Notes under the pieces: generated by a model
Seen by the model: only the letters and a program-made list of their open reading frames with translations
Database searches by the model: none
What the model was told of the DNA's origin: nothing
Origin: Myxococcales bacterium
GTDB taxonomy: Bacteria; Myxococcota; Polyangia; Fen-1088
Reading direction: 5' to 3'
NCBI GenBank assembly: GCA_003155465.1
Contig: PMCR01000464.1
Span: 22,192-28,137, forward strand
Length of the DNA stretch: 5,946 bases
Translations under genes and position numbers: made by a program
Shown: positions 1-4,918 of the stretch, piece by piece
Position numbering within the stretch: position 1 is the stretch's first letter
Layout of the letters: each line of letters opens with the position of its first letter

Positions 1-179
1 TTGCAGTCAGGCCCGGCCGCACACCCGATGCCATAGCCGTCGCCGTCTTCATCGGTACAGGCCGGTGCGGCCGTGCCGTGAAGCGCACCAGCCTTGGCCC
101 CGGCTCGTGCGAAGAGCACGAAGCCGGCAGCACCCGCCAACATCGAAACCCCAACCAATATGACAGAAGTGTTCTTCAT
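1..179 (-). CDS. Exported protein with MopE-type metal-binding motif, N-terminal part (runs off the window)
   Basis: This open frame starts at the ATG at 179-177 and is still open at base 1, giving the first 59 codons of a longer protein. A signal peptide is clear: Lys2, a hydrophobic core at about residues 6-23, then an A-R-A signal-peptidase-I-like site at 24-26. Cys41 is too far from the core for a lipobox. Residues 41-59 read C-T-D-E-D-G-D-G-Y-G-I-G-C...G-P-D-C. The Asp residues at 43, 45 and 47 form a DxDxDG calcium-loop-like motif followed by paired cysteines. This matches the 'putative metal-binding motif' family named after MopE (DxDxDGYG...C...DC), common in exported myxobacterial proteins. 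A good Shine-Dalgarno, AGGTGA at 191-186, supports the start. About 290 non-coding bases separate it from the glycosyltransferase gene upstream, so it probably has its own promoter. The function of the whole protein cannot be told from this fragment. Confidence 0.82.
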   Translation of the reverse strand, partial: MKNTSVILVGVSMLAGAAGFVLFARAGAKAGALHGTAAPACTDEDGDGYGIGCAAGPDC

Positions 180-469
180 GGCTCGTCACCTGCTGCAAGG
201 GTGCTGCCAACACAAGCAAGACCTAGATTCCAGGCCTTCCCGTTGGCTGGCGCGACACGATCAGGGCAAGCATGTCAGACCCAGGGCCGCAAACGGAGCA
301 ATTCCTGAGGGGCGGGAATGTCGAGCGGCCGGAAGACCTGGCGCCCCGCAAGGTCTCACGCCGCCTTTCGCGCGCGTCACGAAGTGCCAGACTTCCAAGT
401 CAGGGCATCGCCGTCCGCCACGCCGCAAGCCGCCACCGTGCGTCCCCTGCGCATCGTCGCCGAGACAGG
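180..469. other. Intergenic stretch, no convincing gene
   Basis: These 290 bases lie between the stop of the glycosyltransferase gene and the exported-protein gene. Open frames cross it on both strands, but they lack plausible starts with ribosome sites and read as Arg/Pro-rich translations of GC-rich DNA. Small inverted repeats are present: AGACCT/AGGTCT at 334-339 and 351-356 with an 11-base loop, and GAAGT/ACTTC at 381-385 and 391-395 with a 5-base loop. Neither is followed by a T-run on the minus strand, so I do not call a terminator. The promoter of the downstream gene should lie here, and the only motif I can point to is the sigma-54-like site listed separately. Confidence 0.6.
194..209 (-). 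promoter_or_regulatory. Possible sigma-54 (-24/-12) promoter-like motif
   Basis: On the minus strand the bases read TGGCAGCACCCTTGCA, with GG and GC separated by exactly ten bases, preceded by T. This fits the consensus TGGCACG-N4-TTGCW except at two positions of the -24 half. It lies just upstream of the exported-protein gene. Against it, a start about 12 bases past the GC would leave a leader of only about four bases and would exclude the AGGTGA ribosome site at 191-186. It may therefore be a chance match. Confidence 0.2.
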
Positions 470-1807
470 CTAGTAAACAGGCAGAAGATGATTGATCAGG
501 GTGAAGGCGACCAATGCCCAGAAGGCCAACTCCTCGAACCACCGAAGCCACGTCGTCCGGCGCGCCAAGAACCAGTCGTCGCTGAAGCCCACGGCAGTTG
601 CATAGGGAATCCAGAACACGGTGGGGCTCATATACTTTGTCTTGAATATTCGCCAATCCCACATGGGATACTTCCAGGCGAAGGCTAGGGCGGATACGCA
701 CTGGAAAGCCGCGATACAGAGAATCACCCACCCGAGATGTCGCCAAACCGGCGGGATTCGGCGTCTCCGAATGAAGAAGAATACCGTACCAAGAAGCGTG
801 ATAACGGCAAACGCACCAGAATACACACAACTAATTGTCAGCGAAGGCTGGGGTTGTCTACCCAGCCAAATATCCCTGGTCCAGGTGTGAAGCCAGAATG
901 AATGCGGGAATGAGTCCAGAACCGGCTCCTGCGGATTGCGGGGCAACCTGCGTGGATACCGCAACATGTGGCCGATAAACGCCAAGGGGGCGGCGTCCCG
1001 CTCCGCACGGCTCACCACCAAGTCGGCGGCCCGACGCGCGTCCATGCTGGCTGGCATCCAGCGACCCTCGACCCTGTAGTTGTGCTTGTAGTAGAACGGG
1101 AACACCACGACAAGGGCGATCAATGCCGCCAAGATTGGCGCACTGGATTCCCGCAATGTGGCCTTGATACCCCTCCTTACGGCGATGATCAGAAAGGGCA
1201 ATCCGAATGCAATCAGGCCGTTGTATTTGTTCAGCAGGCCCGCGGCCAGAATTAGCCCTAACAGCGTGAGCCGACGGGTAAAACGGTTGTCCTTCCACCA
1301 CCCTGGCGACAATTGATGCCAGAACAGCGACACCGAAGCGGCAAACGCCAGCATGAACCAGGCCAGAACCCAGGCGTCATAAGTGGTCTCGACAGCAAGA
1401 CACACAATCAGAGGAATCGAAAAGCCTCCGTATAGCAACCACAGCCCGGGAAGCGTCCAAAGCCAGCCAAGACAGCGCATGGTGTGGCGAAGCGCGAAGA
1501 ACGCAACAAGAATGGCCAGCGTGGAGACGACTTGGCTAGCCTCGACTTCATGCGGATAGACGAGATAGACAAGTCGTCCAATGAGAAACGAAAGCGGCGG
1601 ATGCCAGCTGGACCACAAGAGGTAGGGCGGCGGTAGTGGTTCAAACCAATGGGTGGCATGGAGCATATCGATCCAACCGCCCGCGTCGAAGCCTTGCATC
1701 CTGCCCCATGTGTCGTGCAGGACGTGAAGTTTCAGCAGGACAACCGACACTGCAAGCAACGCGTCGATGTGCTTGTAGCGCTGATTCTCAGGCGGCGAGG
1801 CTTCCAC
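470..1807 (-). CDS. GT-C fold integral membrane glycosyltransferase (GT39/PMT/ArnT-like)
   Basis: This is a 445-residue polytopic protein, probably an inner-membrane glycosyltransferase moving a sugar from a polyprenyl-phosphate carrier to an acceptor on the outer face. I chose the GTG at 1807-1805: it shares its G with the TAG of the upstream discoidin gene (TAGTG) and has GAGG at 1818-1815, seven bases upstream. An upstream in-frame ATG at 1903 would add 32 basic, non-membrane residues inside the neighbouring gene. Hydrophobic segments lie at about 14-31, 95-137, 145-163, 178-210, 223-240, 325-346, 358-376, 390-407 and 424-443. The first outer loop carries GFDAGGWIDML (39-49) and SWHPPLSFL (67-75), resembling the conserved Asp and HPP(L) region of GT-C enzymes. 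LNKYNG (192-197) and FKTKYMSP (388-395) are also typical. Sugar and acceptor are unknown. GC content is visibly lower than in otsA. Confidence 0.85.
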   Translation of the reverse strand: MEASPPENQRYKHIDALLAVSVVLLKLHVLHDTWGRMQGFDAGGWIDMLHATHWFEPLPPPYLLWSSWHPPLSFLIGRLVYLVYPHEVEASQVVSTLAILVAFFALRHTMRCLGWLWTLPGLWLLYGGFSIPLIVCLAVETTYDAWVLAWFMLAFAASVSLFWHQLSPGWWKDNRFTRRLTLLGLILAAGLLNKYNGLIAFGLPFLIIAVRRGIKATLRESSAPILAALIALVVVFPFYYKHNYRVEGRWMPASMDARRAADLVVSRAERDAAPLAFIGHMLRYPRRLPRNPQEPVLDSFPHSFWLHTWTRDIWLGRQPQPSLTISCVYSGAFAVITLLGTVFFFIRRRRIPPVWRHLGWVILCIAAFQCVSALAFAWKYPMWDWRIFKTKYMSPTVFWIPYATAVGFSDDWFLARRTTWLRWFEELAFWALVAFTLINHLLPVY

Positions 1808-2283
1808 TAGCGAACCTCGATTTCGTTGAAGTGAAGGATGTCGAACTTGAGCAATTCTGCGCGAACAAAGCGCGCGTTTTGCGGAGGAATCTTGGCGTCC
1901 CACCTATCGAATGGAGCGTCCACGCGAGCCACTTCAGTGAAGCTATTCCCATCATGGCTCAGCTTGATCACCAGCGGGACGGCCCGTTCGCGACAACAGT
2001 CGAGGCGATTGTACACGACGACGTGATGGACGAGTTGCTCGCTGCCGAGATCGAGTTGGACCCAGGGTCCCTGCTGTGATTGGGTTTGAAACCCAAGTTG
2101 AAACGTATCCCCGTCGATGACGTGCGCTGGATCGGGGGAAGACGGGTCTCGACTGCTGAGCGTAACGAGGGCGTCTTTCGTCAGGGTGGGTGCGGCCTTG
2201 CGATGGAGGTTCGCGACCAGCAGCGTCGCGGCGCCGACCACGAGGGCGAGCGCGAGCAGATTGGCTTGATAGGGAACTTGCAT
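1807..2283 (-). CDS. Membrane-anchored discoidin (F5/8 type C) domain protein
   Basis: This 158-residue protein has a short N-terminus, one membrane segment at about residues 8-27 and a C-terminal galactose-binding-like beta-sandwich at about 38-158. The domain shows VIDGDT (55-60), WVQLDLG (74-80), VVVYNRLDCCRERAVPL (88-104), LSHDGNSF (108-115), ARFVR (137-141) and a closing HFNEIEV (151-157). The order of DG, W-Q-DLG, VYNR, S-DG-F and ARFVR is that of discoidin domains, and the DCCRERAVPL strand marks a subgroup I recall beside envelope glycosyltransferases. It is probably a single-pass protein with the domain outside the cytoplasm. The stop codon shares a base with the start of the GT-C gene, so the two are very likely co-translated. 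The start is uncertain: ATG 2283 puts the membrane segment right at the N-terminus but has a poor ribosome site. ATG 2397 would add 38 polar residues and overlap the lipoprotein gene by 44 bases. Confidence 0.8.
   Translation of the reverse strand: MQVPYQANLLALALVVGAATLLVANLHRKAAPTLTKDALVTLSSRDPSSPDPAHVIDGDTFQLGFQTQSQQGPWVQLDLGSEQLVHHVVVYNRLDCCRERAVPLVIKLSHDGNSFTEVARVDAPFDRWDAKIPPQNARFVRAELLKFDILHFNEIEVR
1813..1818 (-). promoter_or_regulatory. Shine-Dalgarno fixing the GTG start of the GT-C gene
   Basis: On the minus strand GAGGTT lies inside the last codons of the discoidin gene, its GAGG seven bases before the GTG at 1807-1805. This spacing and the TAGTG stop-start overlap decide the start of the glycosyltransferase in favour of GTG rather than the ATG at 1903. 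Confidence 0.65.
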
Positions 2284-2353
2284 GGGCGGAGCGGCCGATT
2301 CTTGTTGGTTTCCGCTGACGAAGTCAACGGGTTGGTCGGACTCTTGAATCAGC

Positions 2354-3667
2354 CTAGGGAATGCAGCAACGGAATCCGATGGTTGCGTAGGTCGCATCGC
2401 GGTATGCGGAGGTGAACTGGCTGCACATGGGCATGAGCTCGCCTGCGCCAAAGGAGAAGCCGCGCAGCTTGCAGCGGTCCGCCTGCCCGGCAGACCCGTT
2501 ACAGTTGTCTTCCCACTCCGACACATTGCCGATCAGATCGAAGATTCCCGCGTATCCAGGTATCGGAGACTGGCATTCCGGCATGCTAGCCACCGGCACG
2601 GTTGTGGTGCTGAACGACAGATAGTCATTGCAGTTGCCCCATACCGCGGAATTGCCGTAGGTGAACTGGTTGACGCCGCTCGAGGTGCAGGCATTGTACC
2701 ATTGGCTCTTGGTCGCAATGTTGAGGGACATGTCTGGAGTGACTGAAGAAACTGAACCACCGCCGATCGCTCCGCAGAGTCGCTTGCCAACACCCGTGCA
2801 GTAGGCGGCAGCGTCGCACATGTCGACGCACGGCTGGGGATGCTGTGCGCACGCCGTGCCCTGGCACACGGAGACTCTTCCCATGCACGTGACGTCCGGT
2901 GTGAAACTCGCATTCCAGGAGCAGACCGTTGCCTGCCCGGTGGTAGCGGGATTCGTTGCAAGCCACGCGGCATATTGACCGCGCGTCACCTCCGTGGCGT
3001 CAATGGCAAAGCCCGCTGGGACCGAGACCGACTTCGCTACGCAAAGCTGGCCATCCCAACATTGCTCAAGGGATTGGCACCCGGTGCAACTGCCGGTTGC
3101 GCCGCCGCTACCGGATGCTTCCCCGTTTCCAGCCACGCCGCCACCGCCGGCGCCGCTGGAGCCGCCGTTTTGGCCACCGCTGCCACCCGTGCTGCCGCCC
3201 AGAGCAGAGCCGCCGCCGCCGGTGCTGCTGGAGCCGCCGTTTTGGCCACCGCTGCCACCCGTGCTGCCGCCCAGAGCAGAGCCGCCGCCGCTGGTGCCGC
3301 TGGAGCCGCCACTCTGGCCAGCGCTGGCCTCCACCCTGCCACCTGAGGAGGCTATTCCGCCACTGCCCGTCGTTCTAGCTACGGTGCCGCCGCTGGAGCC
3401 GGAGCTGTCGCCCGTTGAAGCTGCGCCACCGCCGCCGGTCGCCGCATCTACCGCGCCGCTGCCGGTAGCTGTGCTTCCAGCGATGTTGGTTCCGCTGCCA
3501 GCCGCGGCGCCACTGGCACCAGCGTTGCCGCTGGCGCCCATCCCACCAGTCCCAGCGGCCGCCGCATCCCCGGTCGTTGTCGGATTGGTATTGCTGGCAC
3601 GAAGTCCACCGTGTCGCCCGCATCCTGCCATAACGACGGCGACCGCAAACAAGACCATCTTCCTCAT
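2354..3667 (-). CDS. FGE/SUMF1-like domain lipoprotein with long Gly/Ser linker
   Basis: This is a 437-residue predicted lipoprotein. A short signal peptide ends in MAGC, with lipidation expected at Cys16. Residues 17-193 are a low-complexity Gly/Ser/Thr/Ala linker containing a 24-residue repeat. A small Cys module follows (C-T-G-C...C-W-D-G-Q-L-C, 194-209), then an FGE-sulfatase/SUMF1-type domain (about 213-436). It shows FAIDATEVTRGQYAAWL (220-236), GKRLC (294-298), the Trp/Tyr segment SQWYNAC (321-327), FDLIGNVSEWEDNC (376-389), RGFSFGAG (402-409) and the closing YRDA...IGFRCC. At the place where true FGEs have their C-x4-C catalytic pair before the Y-R motif I read Met414 and Thr419, with a lone Cys415. 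I therefore infer a binding or structural role, not formylglycine formation. The ATG at 3667 has AGGGTGA at 3677-3671. The many other cysteines suggest disulfides outside the cytoplasm. This architecture is frequent in myxobacteria; the specific role is unknown. Confidence 0.88.
   Translation of the reverse strand: MRKMVLFAVAVVMAGCGRHGGLRASNTNPTTTGDAAAAGTGGMGASGNAGASGAAAGSGTNIAGSTATGSGAVDAATGGGGAASTGDSSGSSGGTVARTTGSGGIASSGGRVEASAGQSGGSSGTSGGGSALGGSTGGSGGQNGGSSSTGGGGSALGGSTGGSGGQNGGSSGAGGGGVAGNGEASGSGGATGSCTGCQSLEQCWDGQLCVAKSVSVPAGFAIDATEVTRGQYAAWLATNPATTGQATVCSWNASFTPDVTCMGRVSVCQGTACAQHPQPCVDMCDAAAYCTGVGKRLCGAIGGGSVSSVTPDMSLNIATKSQWYNACTSSGVNQFTYGNSAVWGNCNDYLSFSTTTVPVASMPECQSPIPGYAGIFDLIGNVSEWEDNCNGSAGQADRCKLRGFSFGAGELMPMCSQFTSAYRDATYATIGFRCCIP
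3155..3327 (-). repeat. 72-bp in-frame tandem repeat (about 2.4 copies) in the lipoprotein linker
   Basis: Two full copies, 3155-3226 and 3227-3298, differ at only two bases by eye. A third, diverged partial copy covers 3299-3327, and similarity to the unit also extends slightly before 3155. The period is 24 codons, encoding units such as GGSALGGSTGGSGGQN. Because 72 is a multiple of three, the repeat also keeps other frames open, giving long spurious Pro- and Ala-rich frames on both strands. Copy number could vary by slippage without breaking the reading frame. Confidence 0.92.
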
Positions 3668-3816
3668 GAGTCACCCTGCAGACCACAATGATACTCGCTA
3701 GACACGGTGCGGAGTGAGAGTTGTTTCAACACCGAGTTCCAGACCTGGGGCGAGGCTTCGCGACGAAGTCCCTCGGCGAGGAGAGACGACAAAGCGTTGT
3801 CGACGGGAGATCTCAT
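3664..3816 (-). CDS. Doubtful 50-codon ORF overlapping the lipoprotein start
   Basis: The frame runs from an ATG at 3816 and ends with a TGA at 3666-3664 that overlaps the lipoprotein's ATG (ATGA), the geometry of translationally coupled genes. The predicted peptide looks partly amphipathic (NALSSLLAEGLRRE, then QVWNSVLKQLSLRTV) and I recognise no family. The same frame is open further upstream without a better start, and no convincing ribosome site precedes 3816. It could be a small real gene, the 3' remnant of a lost one, or chance. The lipoprotein's Shine-Dalgarno lies inside its last codons. Confidence 0.25.
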   Translation of the reverse strand: MRSPVDNALSSLLAEGLRREASPQVWNSVLKQLSLRTVSSEYHCGLQGDS

Positions 3817-4065
3817 AATGCGCTGGCGATTTGCGCCGTCTCTCGCTGGGCACTTCACGGGGCCACCCTGCTGACCAAGGTCCGATCGATCCGGCGGAGC
3901 TACCATTACGCAGTGTGGAACTGAGCCTTCCGGGCGCTCATTCCATCCCATCCCGGAAACAGCACGGTGGCGTGTTCCGGGGCAGCCGTGGTGGTGGCGG
4001 TCTCGGTGTTGGGAGGGGCAGCGGCGGGGGCGGCGGTTGAGGCCAAGTGCCCGACGGTGCGATCC
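3817..4065. other. Non-coding or decayed stretch between otsB and the lipoprotein gene
   Basis: About 250 bases with no gene I can support. On the minus strand one frame reads Pro-rich and another Ala/Thr/Pro-rich, ending at 3906. The third continues from the Cys-rich fragment but turns into Arg/His-rich sequence without domain character. This looks like frameshifted or decayed coding DNA following the fragment at 4197-4066. It contains the inverted repeats listed at 3928-3981. No clear -35/-10 promoter for the lipoprotein gene was found; a TTGAAA at about 3728-3723 has no good -10 partner at normal spacing. Confidence 0.45.
3928..3981. repeat. Alternating inverted repeat triplet TTCCGGG / CCCGGAA / TTCCGGG
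   Basis: Perfect 7-base arms occur at 3928-3934, 3952-3958 and 3975-3981, separated by 17 and 16 bases. The middle arm can pair with either neighbour, giving two mutually exclusive hairpins in RNA from either strand. No T-run follows on the minus strand, so it is not a standard terminator. It could be a regulatory element, a repeated protein-binding site, or coincidence in GC-rich DNA. Confidence 0.45.
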
Positions 4066-4197
4066 ACATTGGACCGGCATGCACATAGCCGCCGAGCTTC
4101 GGCAAATGCCGTTTTCGCAAATCCAGCCGGGCGGGCAATCATCCCCGCATTTCAGCGTGCCGCCGCAGCCATCATCGATGCTGCCGCAATTCCCGCA
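4066..4197 (-). pseudogene. Cys-rich module fragment (IDDGCGG type), probably a gene remnant
   Basis: In a frame different from otsB, the minus strand encodes C-G-N-C-G-S-I-D-D-G-C-G-G-T-L-K-C-G, then CPPGWICENGIC and MCMPVQCG: ten cysteines in 44 codons. The CGSIDDGCGGTL-CG...CP-G--C pattern is typical of short Cys-rich repeats in exported myxobacterial proteins, so I do not think this is a chance frame. The first 26 bases overlap the 3' end of otsB. There is no signal peptide; the nearest in-frame ATG, at 4215, is within otsB. After about 4066 the frame loses cysteines and domain character. I infer the remnant of a larger extracellular protein gene, cut at its 5' side next to otsB and decayed at its 3' side. 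A short expressed Cys-rich peptide starting at 4215 cannot be excluded. Confidence 0.5.
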
Positions 4198-4918
4198 ACC
4201 CAGCCAGCAACGCATCCACGTCGGCCTGGCTGGGCAGGTAGTACGGGGCCAGGCTGCGCGGCCGGCGTCCCACACGCACGGCCAGCAAGGGCAGGCGCCG
4301 GTCAAGCGCGAACACATCCTCATCGGTCTGGTCGTCGCCCAGATACATGGCGGCTTGACAGCGCAAGCGGCGCAGTTCTGATTGCAGAGCCGCGGCTTTG
4401 TTGGGCGCGCCCACCGGCAATAGGTCCACCACCAGAATCCCCCGCAGAACGCGCGCTTCGGTCATATCGGCAGTGGCAGCCAGAATTGCCTTGAGGGCGG
4501 CGCGCCTATTGCGTGACTTGCGATAGTGGATGGCGAGGCTGGCGCCCTTGTTTTCAAAGATGACTCCGGCTACGTGCCCGAGCCGCCCCGTCAGACAAGC
4601 AACCCAGCCCCGCACCGCCTTTCGGGCCGCGGGCAAGGCGGGTGATGGTTCGCTGCCGTGGTTACCGAACACCCGGCGCAATGGAATTCCGGCCAAGCGG
4701 CGGGCCACATCCGCGCGGCTGCGGCCGGAAATCACCACGCAGGGATACTTCCCGGCCACCTCCGTCAACAACCGGCGGGTGCGTGGACGCAGGCCTGCGC
4801 GAGCTGGATCCGCCACGATGGGCGCCAGAGTGCCGTCGAAGTCAAAGGCCAGCAGCAGGCGGACACGGGCCAGATAGTGCAGCACCGGGCGATTTTGCGG
4901 CGCGAGGAGAGACTTCAT
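4172..4918 (-). CDS. otsB: Trehalose-6-phosphate phosphatase
   Basis: OtsB removes the phosphate from trehalose-6-phosphate to give trehalose, in the cytoplasm. The 248-residue product has the expected family length and a HAD phosphatase core. Motif I is LAFDFDGTLAPI (23-34; nucleophile Asp26, general acid Asp28). Motif II is VISGRSRADV (62-71), motif III is likely Lys174 in APNKAAAL, and motif IV is YLGDDQTDEDVF (192-203). The cap region carries FGNHGSE (84-90) and FENKGASLAIHYR (121-133), typical of trehalose phosphatases. I chose the ATG at 4918 because it overlaps the otsA stop as ATGA and starts shortly before the HAD core; an earlier in-frame ATG at 5020 only adds residues inside otsA. 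The site before 4918 is weak for ribosome binding, consistent with translational coupling. The C-terminus (YYLPSQADVDALLAGL...) looks complete even though its last codons overlap the Cys-rich fragment. Confidence 0.95.
   Translation of the reverse strand: MKSLLAPQNRPVLHYLARVRLLLAFDFDGTLAPIVADPARAGLRPRTRRLLTEVAGKYPCVVISGRSRADVARRLAGIPLRRVFGNHGSEPSPALPAARKAVRGWVACLTGRLGHVAGVIFENKGASLAIHYRKSRNRRAALKAILAATADMTEARVLRGILVVDLLPVGAPNKAAALQSELRRLRCQAAMYLGDDQTDEDVFALDRRLPLLAVRVGRRPRSLAPYYLPSQADVDALLAGLRELRQHR

Noticed and set aside
334..356. Inverted repeat AGACCT/AGGTCT as a terminator for the glycosyltransferase gene
   Set aside because: The stem is only six pairs with an 11-base loop, lies over 110 bases past the stop, and has no T-run.
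94..495. A 133-codon plus-strand frame opposite the exported-protein gene and intergenic stretch
   Set aside because: Its composition is that of antisense GC-rich sequence, and the minus strand here encodes a clear signal peptide and metal-binding motif.
261..830. A 189-codon minus-strand frame crossing the end of the glycosyltransferase gene
   Set aside because: It is out of frame with a well-supported membrane protein, Arg/Gly-rich past 470, and has no recognisable domain or ribosome site.
3037..3342. Ala-rich repeat frame on the minus strand (AAPAAPAAAALLW units)
   Set aside because: It is an alternate frame of the same tandem repeat, kept open because the period is a multiple of three.
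2994..3701. A 235-codon Pro-rich open frame on the plus strand opposite the lipoprotein linker
   Set aside because: It is the antisense reading of Gly/Ser codons and the 72-base repeat. It has no ribosome site or domain, and the minus-strand gene has signal peptide and domain evidence.
3979..4036. G-rich plus-strand run as a G-quadruplex
   Set aside because: Only three close runs of three or more G are present (ggg, gggg, ggggg), and the fourth is too far away; it is better explained by Pro/Ala-type GC-rich decayed coding sequence.
4093..4109. CGGC-AAAT-GCCG followed by TTTT on the plus strand, as a terminator
   Set aside because: The stem is four or five pairs, only four T residues follow, and no plus-strand gene leads into it. 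It lies within the Cys-rich fragment.
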